From contig NZ_JPRM01000006.1 of the NCBI RefSeq assembly GCF_000737695.1, forward strand, positions 62,001 to 126,000: a DNA stretch of 64,000 nt, given 5' to 3'. The notes below the pieces were generated by a model, which made no database searches, had not been told where the DNA came from, and worked only from the letters and a program-made list of their open reading frames with translations. Below, one piece after another: positions 53,187 to 62,746 of the stretch (positions are counted from its first letter, which is position 1; each line of letters begins with the position of its first letter). Source of the stretch: Flavobacterium hydatis (lineage in GTDB: Bacteria > Bacteroidota > Bacteroidia > Flavobacteriales > Flavobacteriaceae). The translations under genes were made by a program, and so were the position numbers.

Positions 53187-53778
53187 TAAACAATTCTGTT
53201 GTTGCAGTATTTACTGAGTTAATTCCATCTCTTTTAATTACCTTTTTAATTGTTTTAATCAGTATATTCAAATCTAATAAAAATGATACATTTTTCACAT
53301 ACCAAACATCGTATTCAAATTTTTGTGACCAAGACAAAGCATTTCTACCATTAACCTGAGCCCAACCAGTAATTCCAGGTTTAACATTATGCCTTTGTTT
53401 TTGAAAATCATTATACAATGGCAAATACTCAGGCAACAAAGGTCTAGGTCCTATTAAACTCATATCTCCGTTTAAAACATTTAATAATTGAGGAATTTCA
53501 TCCAATGATGTTTTCCTAATAAATATTCCAACTTTCGTCAATCTATTAGCATCAGATAAAAGAATACCATTAACATCTCTTTTATCATTCATTGTTTTAA
53601 ATTTTATAATTTTAAAAATTTTCCCATTTTTACCTGGTCGATTTTGAAAAAAAAAAGCTTTTCCATTATTAGCCATCAATAAACAAATGAATACTGTTAT
53701 AAATACAGGAAGTAACACTATAATACCAATACATGCTACTATAAAATCAAATAAAACCTTTATATATTTACTATACAT
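53173..53778 (-). CDS. Bacillosamine-type undecaprenyl-phosphate sugar phosphotransferase (PglC-like)
   Basis: A monotopic phosphoglycosyltransferase of 201 residues, the minimal PglC form. It has one N-terminal re-entrant membrane helix (FIVACIGIIVLLPVF), then FKIIKFKTMND, RKTSLDEIPQLLNVL, NGDMSLIGPRPLLPEYL and KPGITGWAQVNGRN with the Asp-Glu catalytic pair in TSLDE. PglC loads diNAcBac-1-phosphate onto undecaprenyl phosphate. It overlaps the acetyltransferase by 14 bases and leaves one base after the upstream GT2 stop. Confidence 0.94.
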   Translation of the reverse strand: MYSKYIKVLFDFIVACIGIIVLLPVFITVFICLLMANNGKAFFFQNRPGKNGKIFKIIKFKTMNDKRDVNGILLSDANRLTKVGIFIRKTSLDEIPQLLNVLNGDMSLIGPRPLLPEYLPLYNDFQKQRHNVKPGITGWAQVNGRNALSWSQKFEYDVWYVKNVSFLLDLNILIKTIKKVIKRDGINSVNTATTELFNGES

Positions 53779-53779
53779 T

Positions 53780-54700
53780 TTACCTCTTTCTTATAAATAA
53801 ACTAACAGTACAGAACATAAAAAATTTATTAGTACTTCTCATTAAACTTAAATTATAGTACAATAAAACATAAATACGGGTTAGTAAATTTTGCGAATAT
53901 AATTTGTATATTTTCTTTGATTCTGAATTTTCATCTAAAAGATTTTTAAACCCCTCAATTTGCTCAAAGTACCAACCTTGTCTTACCATTTTTAGCCTTT
54001 CTTTTATTGCATTATAGGAAAATGAATTTAATTGTCCATGAACATTTGTATCATGAATCCTATATAAAATATATGCATTCTTATCTATAAAGACCTTAAA
54101 ATTATTTGTACGGGCAAAAAAATAAAAATACCAGTCATGAGAAAAATTTTTCCACTCGGTTAATTTCAATTTTGACAGTGCTATTTTAGATTTATTATAA
54201 AATGTATTAGTAAAAACATAAGTGCAACCTGCGCTTCCGCCTTCAAAAAGAAAATCATACTTTTTTTGTGAATAGTTTTTCTTTATAATATCTCTTTTTC
54301 CCGATTTTTGATCCCACTTAATTAAATTAGATAAATACAAGTCTGCCTTGTCGCTTTTCAAACATTGTATTGCTTGTATCAACTTATTTGAAAGCCATAT
54401 ATCATCCTGATCGCAAAATGCAAAAAAATCATAATTTTCTGAATTCTCAACAATCTTCATTAAATGTAAAAAGTTTTTAGCAGCAGAACCTGATCCCTTT
54501 TTATTTTCAACCAGAGTGACCCTACTATCATTAAGATATTTATTGATTATTAAAATTGTATCATCTTTACTATTGTCATCAGATATTAATAATTTAATAT
54601 TGACTCCTTCCTGCATAAGTACTGAATCTATTTGCTCAGAAATATATTTACTTCCGTTGTAAGTAGCCATCAGCACTAAAATATTTATTTCTTGTAGCAT
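53780..54700 (-). CDS. Glycosyltransferase family 2 (GT-A)
   Basis: A 306-residue GT2: NILVLMATYNGSKYISEQID, LLISDDNSKDDTILII, GSAAKNFLHLMKI and the metal motif FCDQDDIWLSNKLI. This subgroup (CDQDD-W) often includes rhamnosyl- or glucosyltransferases. A hydrophobic C-terminus (FFMFCTVSLFI) may attach it to the membrane. Placed just before the PglC-type gene, it is a candidate for adding the second sugar to that lipid-linked unit. Confidence 0.88.
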   Translation of the reverse strand: MLQEINILVLMATYNGSKYISEQIDSVLMQEGVNIKLLISDDNSKDDTILIINKYLNDSRVTLVENKKGSGSAAKNFLHLMKIVENSENYDFFAFCDQDDIWLSNKLIQAIQCLKSDKADLYLSNLIKWDQKSGKRDIIKKNYSQKKYDFLFEGGSAGCTYVFTNTFYNKSKIALSKLKLTEWKNFSHDWYFYFFARTNNFKVFIDKNAYILYRIHDTNVHGQLNSFSYNAIKERLKMVRQGWYFEQIEGFKNLLDENSESKKIYKLYSQNLLTRIYVLLYYNLSLMRSTNKFFMFCTVSLFIRKR

Positions 54701-54764
54701 TTTTAACTATTTAGCAGCATACATAACTATTGTTTTTTTAATTTTATCTTTTTTAAACTAATAA

Positions 54765-55880
54765 CTATTGAATATCTAATATTTCTTTCCAACTGTTAAT
54801 TGAATTAATATTATTACCAATATTTAATTTATCAAAATTAAAATAATCCAACTTTTTTTTCTCGATCAAATCTTTAATTAATAAAGCAAGTCCACTTATA
54901 TCATCAGGTTTAAAAATCACTAAATAGGGATAATTACCAACTGTTTCATAGACATATTCTAGATCAATAGCAAAAATTGGTTTACTATATCTAGAAAACT
55001 CTGACAATGGCAATCCCCAAGTCTCTAAACGAGAAGGATAAACCAATACATTCGCTATTTTATAATTATATTCAACTTGTTCTCTAGAAATTGATCCTAA
55101 CCATACGATGTTTAATTTTTCATATTTTTTATTTAAATATTTTGTATAACTATTTTGATCCTTTAGAACCGTAATTCTTAATTCAATATTTGTGATTGAA
55201 TATTTATAATATAAAACATTTAGAGCTTCGCATATTAACTCAATATTTTTATAGCCTATTGCTCTTGTTGGATAAAATAAAATTAATTTATCTTTTGCTT
55301 CTTTTTTCAATTCAAAATGCTCATCTAAATCTTTTAATTTGTCTTCAAAATTAAACGGTTTAAATATCAAAATCTGACTAATTGGCAAATTATATTTAAG
55401 ACTAATTTTTTTACCAATCCAATTTTGTTGAACTATAAACTTTTTATTTTTAAAAATATTAAACCGTAAAAATATAGTGTAGTAAATCTTCTGAAAAATG
55501 ACACTGCGTGAAAACAAAAGGTCAGATCTTTTTATATTAAAAAAGATACTTGCATTATGAAAATAGGTAAACATTTTTTTTACAGATACATTTGGAGTAA
55601 AATCATTTAAAGAAATCCATACATCTGCATTAATATTTTTCGAAATTTTTTTATAGTATATATATTCAAAATAGAATTTGAACAATATGAATTTTTTATA
55701 TTGTGGAATTTCGATAAAACTTATATTATCAGACTTATAAAAAAAACTACTGTCATTTACAATTGCAATTATTTTGTAATCTGAAAGTTTTGAAAACTCA
55801 ATTAATGCGCTATTATATATAGTCAATGGTCCACCTGATGTAATATTCGCTCCTGACAAAACAACTGTCTTTTTTAACAT
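54765..55880 (-). CDS. Glycosyltransferase family 4-like (GT-B)
   Basis: A 371-residue protein beginning VVLSGANITSGGPLTIYNSA, with the glycine-rich N-terminal loop of GT4. The C-terminal domain shows LILFYPTRAIGYKNIELI and the acidic block VYPSRLETWGLPLSEFSRYS. The middle is unusually rich in Phe, Ile, Tyr, Lys and Asn, as expected in this extremely AT-rich part. The donor is unknown. Confidence 0.85.
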   Translation of the reverse strand: MLKKTVVLSGANITSGGPLTIYNSALIEFSKLSDYKIIAIVNDSSFFYKSDNISFIEIPQYKKFILFKFYFEYIYYKKISKNINADVWISLNDFTPNVSVKKMFTYFHNASIFFNIKRSDLLFSRSVIFQKIYYTIFLRFNIFKNKKFIVQQNWIGKKISLKYNLPISQILIFKPFNFEDKLKDLDEHFELKKEAKDKLILFYPTRAIGYKNIELICEALNVLYYKYSITNIELRITVLKDQNSYTKYLNKKYEKLNIVWLGSISREQVEYNYKIANVLVYPSRLETWGLPLSEFSRYSKPIFAIDLEYVYETVGNYPYLVIFKPDDISGLALLIKDLIEKKKLDYFNFDKLNIGNNINSINSWKEILDIQ

Positions 55881-55908
55881 TCCTAATATTTAATTTAAAA
55901 CTTTATTA

Positions 55909-57024
55909 CTAATACATCTCTCTATCAAAATCTTGATTAATTAAAATTCCTTTGTAAGGAATAAATAGGTCCTCATAAGCTGAAATCGATTGGTAAAAGA
56001 GAAAAACACAAAATACGAAAAGCAGCAACAACACATAACTTCTTTCTAATCTGTCTTTTAAAACAACAAACTGACATGAAATCAATAAACATTCTAGCAC
56101 ATTAAAATATAAACTCCCTCTATTAACCATAATTATTAAAGAGCTTGAAAACAAAAAATAAAAAGCCAGGCCAAAAAGATAACCGTTGAAAATTAAATTA
56201 TAATAAATTATTTTTTTTTGCAATATTTTAGAAGTATACAAAAATAAAGCTAGATATAATAATCTCCTAATCAATCCAACTAAACTAAGTGCATGATCCG
56301 ACATTACTTCACCTGCAAGCTCTGTATATGCTGAAACTTTAGATTCTCCTGCTCCACCAACACTACTTCCTAAAATTGAAAATACGTGAATGGGAATACT
56401 GGTTTTCCCTATAATAAACGAAATAAAAATTATAAAAATTACCATATTAACTTTTACTGGTCTATTTAAAAAATACATGATGCAAAAAAGTATTGCAGTA
56501 GAATGAAATAGAAAAGCAATTGCTATTAAAAAAAAAAACTTATACGGTTTTTTATCTAATACATATTGTATGGAAAACAAACAAATTGCAACAGCTAACA
56601 ATTGACGGTTTGACCCTAATACACCTAGTGTAGAAACATAAAAAACTAATAATGTGACAAAAGGAAATGGACTTAATTTTTTACTTGCATAAAAAATCAA
56701 AAAATAATATACTATTGCGTGAATTACTAAGAAAACAGAATAGCTATCAGTTATATTTTTTACTAAAAACACAAAACTTCCATAGCCAATTTCAAATCCA
56801 GCTAAAATATTAATGATAACGGAACTGTAATCTATTGTATTTTCAAAATTATCTAAATAAACTTGCCAATCTGTACCTGTCTTCCATCGTAAACCAGCTT
56901 GAAAAACAAAAACAAAAAAAAGGATAAAACTCATTATATTCTTTTGGCTTTTTGTTAATTCACATCTTAACTCAAAAAATGAGAACAACAACAATAGAAA
57001 TAATGTAATTATATATATTGCCAT
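55909..57024 (-). CDS. EpsG-family polysaccharide polymerase (Wzy-like), second copy
   Basis: A 371-residue integral membrane protein with about ten to eleven hydrophobic segments. The EpsG pattern is present: FQAGLRWKTGTDWQVYLDNF, then FEIGYGSFVFLVKN and GVLGSNRQLLAVAICLFS, with AFLFHSTAIL later. It is similar in layout but clearly diverged in sequence from the EpsG-like protein at 48200-49264. A role as repeat-unit polymerase is likely. Its stop and start directly flank two glycosyltransferase genes. Confidence 0.87.
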   Translation of the reverse strand: MAIYIITLFLLLLFSFFELRCELTKSQKNIMSFILFFVFVFQAGLRWKTGTDWQVYLDNFENTIDYSSVIINILAGFEIGYGSFVFLVKNITDSYSVFLVIHAIVYYFLIFYASKKLSPFPFVTLLVFYVSTLGVLGSNRQLLAVAICLFSIQYVLDKKPYKFFFLIAIAFLFHSTAILFCIMYFLNRPVKVNMVIFIIFISFIIGKTSIPIHVFSILGSSVGGAGESKVSAYTELAGEVMSDHALSLVGLIRRLLYLALFLYTSKILQKKIIYYNLIFNGYLFGLAFYFLFSSSLIIMVNRGSLYFNVLECLLISCQFVVLKDRLERSYVLLLLFVFCVFLFYQSISAYEDLFIPYKGILINQDFDREMY

Positions 57025-58095
57025 TTAAATGGTTTTATATAATTCGTTAAACTTCTTGATAATTATAAAATTTGAATAAAATTTATTATAAAAATCATAA
57101 AAGTTGTAGCTCGATTTAACATTTACAGAATTTAATTTTTCTATTAAACTTTCAATAGAATTTTCAAATAAAAAGTCATTTGAACAAATAATTTCAGGAA
57201 TGGCACATTTGTTTGAAGCAATAACAGGTTTATTAAAAAGATATCCTTCTATGATTGGCAAACCAAATCCTTCACCGTATTCGGCTGGCACTATTACAAT
57301 GTCACATTCTTTATAGTAATCTATAAGTTCTGCATCAGGAACGTAGCCCAGTAATGTAATATTTTCCAATTGATTGCTTTCTATCTTGTCTTGATAATAA
57401 TGTAGCAAAGGACCTTTTCCAGCTACAAAAAATTCAAAATCACTGTTAGTCAACTTTGTTGCCACATCAATAATTAAATCTATTCTTGCTCTATCTTCAA
57501 TACTTCTAACTATAAAAACCTTAATTGATGAAGCCTGAAAATTTGTCCTTTTATTATTTGTTTTAAGACAATCTAAATTATATTTTTCTAGATGTGAGGT
57601 ATTAAATATTATTGTATAGTTTTTACGATTACCATATAAACTCATCTGTTTAGCATACTCAGAAATAAAATGTACGTGTTTTACTCTGAAATATAAAATT
57701 TTTTCAAGGACAAAAAAGAAAATATTTAATTTATGATTTGTTGCTTTAGTTAAATAATAAAGAGCATCGTGCAGTGTGTATAGATTACTTTGATAAACAC
57801 TGAAAATACTCATTAATGCATTATGAGAATGAATTAATACTTTTTTTTCTTTTTTTATAATTTTATATAAAATGATATTTAGAGTTAAAATCCAAAAAAT
57901 ATCCTTTTTAATTGATATACATATCAAATGATCGTAATGATAAACTTTCGTTTTATTATCCCAATGTATATAATAGTTAATTTCACTTAGACTTGCCTTG
58001 GATTGAAATTCTATAACATTTTCAACACCTCTCTTATGCTTAAACATATTGTTAAAACCAAAAAACACAACTCTTTTAATATCAATAAAACTCAT
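57025..58095 (-). CDS. Glycosyltransferase family 4-like (GT-B)
   Basis: A 356-residue GT-B protein. The C-terminal domain carries IKVFIVRSIEDRARIDLII, FFVAGKGPLLHYYQDKI, ENITLLGYVPDAELIDYY and the GT4 acidic motif VPAEYGEGFGLPIIEGYLF. The N-terminal domain is divergent, with VLIHSHNALMSIF and HFISEYAKQMSLYG. It abuts the next gene (EpsG-like) without a gap. Its sugar is unknown. Confidence 0.87.
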   Translation of the reverse strand: MSFIDIKRVVFFGFNNMFKHKRGVENVIEFQSKASLSEINYYIHWDNKTKVYHYDHLICISIKKDIFWILTLNIILYKIIKKEKKVLIHSHNALMSIFSVYQSNLYTLHDALYYLTKATNHKLNIFFFVLEKILYFRVKHVHFISEYAKQMSLYGNRKNYTIIFNTSHLEKYNLDCLKTNNKRTNFQASSIKVFIVRSIEDRARIDLIIDVATKLTNSDFEFFVAGKGPLLHYYQDKIESNQLENITLLGYVPDAELIDYYKECDIVIVPAEYGEGFGLPIIEGYLFNKPVIASNKCAIPEIICSNDFLFENSIESLIEKLNSVNVKSSYNFYDFYNKFYSNFIIIKKFNELYKTI

Positions 58096-58107
58096 GGCTT
58101 CAGCACA

Positions 58108-59103
58108 TTAATAGATTAATCTCATTAACTGATCTATCCTGTGCTCGTAAGTATGATTTAATAGAAAATATTCATATTGCTTTAAAGATAATTCATGTCG
58201 TAATAATGGTTTGTCCAAATAAAAATTTATTAAATCTATGGCTTCATTAATATTTTTATAGGTAAAATCCTCAACTGGAATTGATGAATATTCTTTTAAA
58301 CTTGACTTGTAATCACAAATTTGGAATCCTCCAATGCCGCCAATCTCAAAAAATTTCACATTTGCTGACTCAATTTCGGCATAATGGAAGTTGTTAAATA
58401 TTATTTTTGATCCATAAACAAGTTCTGACTTCCTTTGACCTGTAATAAATTCTGAGTTAAATTTAAGCTTTAAATCATCTCTAAAAAAACGACGGTCCAT
58501 GCTTCCAAAAAGTGAAACATTTATATTCGATTCTATTAATTTTGCTACCATATTTGCTCTATATGGATACATAGTTCCAAAGCTCAATAAGTCGATTCCT
58601 AATTTATGCTCTAATTCAACTCTATCAACTTGAGGTTTGATATGAACCCGTGGATTAAAAGCTTCTGGCAAATAAAAAGTATTTAAACCCATTTTATTCT
58701 TCATGAAATCTACCATATAATGGTCTTTAGTAAAATAAGCATCATAGGGTGATGCAAAAATTTGCTGATATTCTAATGTTGTTAACTGATCTGGATTAAT
58801 ATGAATTACTTTTACTTTTGGTAAAGCTTGTTTAATCAATCGTATACAAATTGGATTAATGAATCGATAAGTGCATATTACTAATTCCGGATCAGATTCG
58901 ATAATTTTTTTTGCTACTTTCCGAAACAAAAACTCATCATATTTTTTAAGAAACTTAGATGCCATATAATTATATTTATAAGGAACCGCTATAGCATCTT
59001 TTATGTCTATATGAATTACAAAATTCCCTAAAAAAGAAAGTGATTCATTAAGATGATACTCAAGGCTATCAAAGTCTTTACTTCCTAAAAGAGCTATTTT
59101 CAT
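58108..59103 (-). CDS. CgeB-like glycosyltransferase (GT-B)
   Basis: A 331-residue protein starting MKIALLGSKDFDSLEYHLN. I use the ATG at 59103, since the frame only extends one TTG codon further. Its C-terminal half has LLSFGTMYPYRANMVAKLI, VSLFGSMDRRFFRDD and VKFFEIGGIGGFQICDY, then the tail QYEYFLLNHTYEHRIDQLM. These are the marks of the CgeB/glycosyltransferase group 1-2 family, which transfers sugars in spores and surface glycans. No signal or membrane segment is visible. Confidence 0.85.
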   Translation of the reverse strand: MKIALLGSKDFDSLEYHLNESLSFLGNFVIHIDIKDAIAVPYKYNYMASKFLKKYDEFLFRKVAKKIIESDPELVICTYRFINPICIRLIKQALPKVKVIHINPDQLTTLEYQQIFASPYDAYFTKDHYMVDFMKNKMGLNTFYLPEAFNPRVHIKPQVDRVELEHKLGIDLLSFGTMYPYRANMVAKLIESNINVSLFGSMDRRFFRDDLKLKFNSEFITGQRKSELVYGSKIIFNNFHYAEIESANVKFFEIGGIGGFQICDYKSSLKEYSSIPVEDFTYKNINEAIDLINFYLDKPLLRHELSLKQYEYFLLNHTYEHRIDQLMRLIY

Positions 59104-59127
59104 CAATCTTTTATTTTATTAAATTTA

Positions 59128-60282
59128 TTACTTATCAAATCCAATTTCTTGTAATTGCTTTGAAAATATTTTAGTTAAATTTTGAACTGATAATAAATTT
59201 TGAGCTTTTTCAAAATCAAAATCAATATTCTTTTCTGATTTTTTTGAAATCAGAAAAATCTTGTCAGCCATTTCACTCACAGAATCAACAAGATAACCTA
59301 TTGAACCGAACTTAGTAAAGATGTATTCAAAATAATCATTCCTTATTGCTATTATAGGTCTTTTTCTGTTTATTGCATCAAAAATTGCTCCACTAGCAGT
59401 TAAACGATAAGTATCTGAAGGGTAGAAATATAAAACAAAATCTAATTGATCAATACGATCATTTAACTCTTCTGTACTTATCATGTTTCTCCCTTCATTA
59501 GATGGCAGATTAATTCCTGCTTTTTTTAGAAGAGAGATGTTAAAATTAATTCTACCCGAAATAGATAAATTAACATTGACTGCTTCTTTGTGTTTTAAAA
59601 GTTTTGCTAATTGCAAGAAATCTTTTCCTCCTTTATATTCATTAAAAACGCCAACAGTCCCAATATTTAGTTCTTTTGTTTCTTTATTTTTCTTGACATA
59701 AGTATTTCTATTAAAATCATACGGATGATCTATTGAATAAAAATGACTCATCATATTTTCTGGTAATCTAGAATATAAATTCTTTAAGATTATGTCTCCT
59801 AAAACAAAGAAATATAAATTGCTACTAATTTTAATATGTTTATTTAAAAAAAACTGTCTGGTAAGATTATTTTCGAAGCTATAGAATATTCCTTTACCTG
59901 TTGGACTAGTTTGAAGCATTTCCATAGAACCATGTCGAAACATTATAATACGTTTTTTTAATATTTTATTAATAAAATTTATTAAACGCACAGAAACGGT
60001 AGCATCAAAACTGTAAACGATAATTTGATCATGTGGAGATATTAATAATTGCCAAATATCATTAAAAAAAGTAAAAAAGAAACGCAAGATTATATTCCAT
60101 GGACCTGTTCCCTTGATCACATATAACTTTTTGCTTCTAACATTTAACTTGTTAAGACCTATCTTCTGAGCTCCTCTATATTCAACAGAAGAAGCAACAT
60201 TAGTCAAAATTTCTATTAACTGAGAATTAAAATTTAAGTGCCAATTATCATAACAGACACTATCAACCATTCGTATTTTCAT
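59128..60282 (-). CDS. Putative glycosyltransferase (GT-B)
   Basis: The frame opens with a TTG at 60297, but the ATG at 60282 gives a more natural start (MKIRMVDSVCYDNWHLNF) and 18 bases from the neighbour. The 384-residue protein has LYVIKGTGPWNIILRFFF and IIMFRHGSMEMLQTS in the first domain. The second domain has LNIGTVGVFNEYKGGKDFL and YFYPSDTYRLTASGAIFDA with NRKRPIIAIRND. That is the arrangement of a GT4-like nucleotide-binding domain with a changed acidic motif. Function is by analogy and position. Confidence 0.75.
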   Translation of the reverse strand: MKIRMVDSVCYDNWHLNFNSQLIEILTNVASSVEYRGAQKIGLNKLNVRSKKLYVIKGTGPWNIILRFFFTFFNDIWQLLISPHDQIIVYSFDATVSVRLINFINKILKKRIIMFRHGSMEMLQTSPTGKGIFYSFENNLTRQFFLNKHIKISSNLYFFVLGDIILKNLYSRLPENMMSHFYSIDHPYDFNRNTYVKKNKETKELNIGTVGVFNEYKGGKDFLQLAKLLKHKEAVNVNLSISGRINFNISLLKKAGINLPSNEGRNMISTEELNDRIDQLDFVLYFYPSDTYRLTASGAIFDAINRKRPIIAIRNDYFEYIFTKFGSIGYLVDSVSEMADKIFLISKKSEKNIDFDFEKAQNLLSVQNLTKIFSKQLQEIGFDK

Positions 60283-60300
60283 AGTAAAATCCTGCAAATA

Positions 60301-61188
60301 TTAACTTTTGTTTAAAGCCAATCTAATTCTGTTAAACCATTCTTTTCGTTTTGAACGGCTTTTTGCATTTCGAATTACTTCAGAGATATAGGTAATACCC
60401 CAAATAAAATCTGCAAGTTTACGGTATAAAATACTATGAGTAATTTTATAATAGTTTTTTCGCCCTTCTACATAAAACTTACTACGTGCTTTTGCTAACG
60501 AAAAACTACCTCCTGCTAAATGAATAATTTTTGCTTCAGGAAAGAATACTGACTTCCTTCCCTTACGGTAATATCGATAAGATAACTCTGTTTCCTCAAA
60601 ATATAGAAAAAAACTAGGATCAAAAAAACCATATTGTTCTATATCGCTACGTCTCAACATCATATCTGCTCCAGTAACATTCGCAACAGTAATAAAATGG
60701 TCTGTTTTTATATTTTTCAATTTTTTCTTTTCCAGTCTATGGCTAATAGCCCAACGTAATAATACATCAATCTCCATCAATATAGACGGAAACAAAAAAG
60801 AATAAGAATGAGTGGTAGTTAAACCATCTTCTTCAAATAATTGCCCTCCTACAATTGCTATATCTAAATTCTGATTTAGAAATCTCCATAGTATCTCAAT
60901 GGCATTATTGATTAATAACGTGTCAGAATTCAGTAAGAAGATATAATTACCTGTTGAGTGCTCAAATCCTAAATTATTAGCTCTTCCAAATCCTAAATTC
61001 TCAGGACTTTCTATAAGTATAACCTGAGGAAATTCTATTCTAACTTGCTTTACAGAATCATCTGAAGAAGCATTGTCTACTACAATTACTTCAAATGATA
61101 TTCCCGCAGTTTTCTCATAAACTGAACGTAGACATTGAAGTGTTAACTCTTGAGTATTATAATTTACTATAATTATAGAAACATCCAT
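60301..61188 (-). CDS. Glycosyltransferase family 2 (rhamnosyltransferase-like)
   Basis: The open frame extends to 61239, but 17 extra codons would overlap the preceding gene by 50 bases. The ATG at 61186-61188 starts MDVSIIIVNYNTQELTLQC, the usual first strand, so I place the start there (295 residues). Other motifs are VIVVDNASSDDSVKQV, NLGFGRANNLGFEHS, FLLNSDTLLINN and FFLYFEETELSYRYY. The subgroup includes WbbL-like rhamnosyltransferases. A basic C-terminal tail suggests membrane contact. Confidence 0.9.
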   Translation of the reverse strand: MDVSIIIVNYNTQELTLQCLRSVYEKTAGISFEVIVVDNASSDDSVKQVRIEFPQVILIESPENLGFGRANNLGFEHSTGNYIFLLNSDTLLINNAIEILWRFLNQNLDIAIVGGQLFEEDGLTTTHSYSFLFPSILMEIDVLLRWAISHRLEKKKLKNIKTDHFITVANVTGADMMLRRSDIEQYGFFDPSFFLYFEETELSYRYYRKGRKSVFFPEAKIIHLAGGSFSLAKARSKFYVEGRKNYYKITHSILYRKLADFIWGITYISEVIRNAKSRSKRKEWFNRIRLALNKS

Positions 61189-61189
61189 A

Positions 61190-61852
61190 TTAAGAATCTT
61201 GAGAAGATAAGGTTTTAATAATTTTTCCCGGATTACCACCTACAATACTGAAAGGTGGAATATTTTTTGTTACTACTGCATTTGCTCCAACAATACTATT
61301 TCTACCTATAGTTACACCCGGCAATACAGTTACTTTGTCACCTAACCACACGTTATCTTCAATAATTACAGGACCTTTTGAATAAAGTGGACGCTGACGC
61401 GGAGTACTATCCATACTTTTAAAATTAGTATCTCCATGCCCGTTATCAGTTATAGTCAAACATCTTCCAGAAAGTACATTTTTTCCAATAGAAATTTTAT
61501 GAATTGCAGTTATATGACTTTGTTCTCCGATTACTGTTCCATCACCAAAAGTTATCTCTGGAAAAACGAAATGTTCTTCCGAATCATTTATTTCCCAAGC
61601 TGTAAGGATAGCATCTTTCATTATACAAACATCATTTCCAATGGATATATATTTACCGCCTATCACTGTAGCTTTTCTATGAATGGAAGAACATGATCCA
61701 AATTTTTTAAACAAGCTGGAAATTCTCGCAGTATAAATATGTCGCGTACACACATCAATCCAAGCAGATAGACGTAAAGGATAAATATAAGACAAAATCT
61801 TACCTATAAAACGTGCTATAAAATAGCTAAATTTTATCAACTGCTTTTTCAT
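61190..61852 (-). CDS. Hexapeptide-repeat acyltransferase (WcaF/maltose O-acetyltransferase-like)
   Basis: A 220-residue left-handed beta-helix protein. An N-terminal hydrophobic and basic region (KQLIKFSYFIARFIGKILSY) leads to repeats including YISIGNDVCIMKDAI, HITAIHKISIGKNV, TITDNGHGDTNF with the catalytic His, and VWLGDKVTVLPGVTIG. It ends FSIVGGNPGKIIK. It probably O-acetylates a sugar of the block B glycan. The stop is one base before the next GT2 start. The 222 bases upstream (61853-62074) hold no gene I recognise. Confidence 0.9.
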   Translation of the reverse strand: MKKQLIKFSYFIARFIGKILSYIYPLRLSAWIDVCTRHIYTARISSLFKKFGSCSSIHRKATVIGGKYISIGNDVCIMKDAILTAWEINDSEEHFVFPEITFGDGTVIGEQSHITAIHKISIGKNVLSGRCLTITDNGHGDTNFKSMDSTPRQRPLYSKGPVIIEDNVWLGDKVTVLPGVTIGRNSIVGANAVVTKNIPPFSIVGGNPGKIIKTLSSQDS

Positions 61853-62074
61853 AAAAAATATTTAAAAAATGCTATAGTAATTAATTTAAAAACAAACAAA
61901 TTTCATCAAAACTGTCACTCAAAACATTATTAAAAACTATAACTTACATTTTCACAGATAATATCACCCATAAAGTCAAGCTCTATATTTAATGAAATTT
62001 TGACTATAAATTTAATGCTGAATATAATGATTAGTATACTTTTACTTATTTTAACTCAATATTTAACAAAGAAA

Positions 62075-62746
62075 TTAAACGGTATCCGTCACACTGACAT
62101 TCTTACGATTACCTTTATTGAGCCATTTAACTACATCAAAATTTTTTCGGTAAGCCCAACGATTATTATAAATATCACCAATAGATAATTTCCTTTTATA
62201 CTGTCTTAAAAAAACTACCGATTTAACAGTGTTCATTTTTTTTGCTGCAAACATTACCTTATTATTTTTTGACACAGGTAACTTATCAAAACGTTCTATT
62301 AATTCAGGTGTGCACAAACTACTGTCGGAAAACTTATAAAACAAATTATTATAATTTATTCGGGCCTTACGTCTATTCCAGTTACTTATTGCTTCTTGTA
62401 CGCTCTCATAATGCAAAAAATGTACTTCAACCTCTTTTAGTTTTGCAATGGGATAATAATGATTATTTTGAAAACGGTAATCATTAGCTTCCTTATACTT
62501 TGACTCATCTATAAATAACAATTGCAAATGAATCAACTGATTAAAATTCTCTAAAAAATCAATGTAACAGGGGGCATGAAAAAACAAACCAACTACAGGA
62601 GTTGTATATTGCAATTGTAGATCTTCATACACACCTCCACCCCAACAATCGTTTGAAATAATGGTGAAATTATGATTTTTCAAACGTGTACGTGCAACTA
62701 CGCAATATATCCTATCTAAAAGCCCTACAATTTTTATTAAAATCAT
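62075..62746 (-). CDS. DUF1919 family protein (exopolysaccharide-associated)
   Basis: A 223-residue protein starting MILIKIVGLLDRIYCVVARTR. The family-defining block FTIISNDCWGGGVYEDL lies at about residues 27-45, followed by VVGLFFHAPCYIDFL. Further on come VHFLHYESVQEAISNWNRR and the final KNFDVVKWLN. DUF1919 genes are found in exopolysaccharide and capsule clusters, where they are thought to modify or transfer sugars, but no activity is established. It lies between two acyltransferase genes with gaps of about 200 bases on each side. Confidence 0.85.
   Translation of the reverse strand: MILIKIVGLLDRIYCVVARTRLKNHNFTIISNDCWGGGVYEDLQLQYTTPVVGLFFHAPCYIDFLENFNQLIHLQLLFIDESKYKEANDYRFQNNHYYPIAKLKEVEVHFLHYESVQEAISNWNRRKARINYNNLFYKFSDSSLCTPELIERFDKLPVSKNNKVMFAAKKMNTVKSVVFLRQYKRKLSIGDIYNNRWAYRKNFDVVKWLNKGNRKNVSVTDTV

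Noticed and set aside
61189..61239. Longer N-terminus of the GT2 gene at 60301
   Set aside because: It would overlap the acyltransferase gene by 50 bases and precede the normal GT2 first strand by 17 residues. The ATG at 61188 is better.
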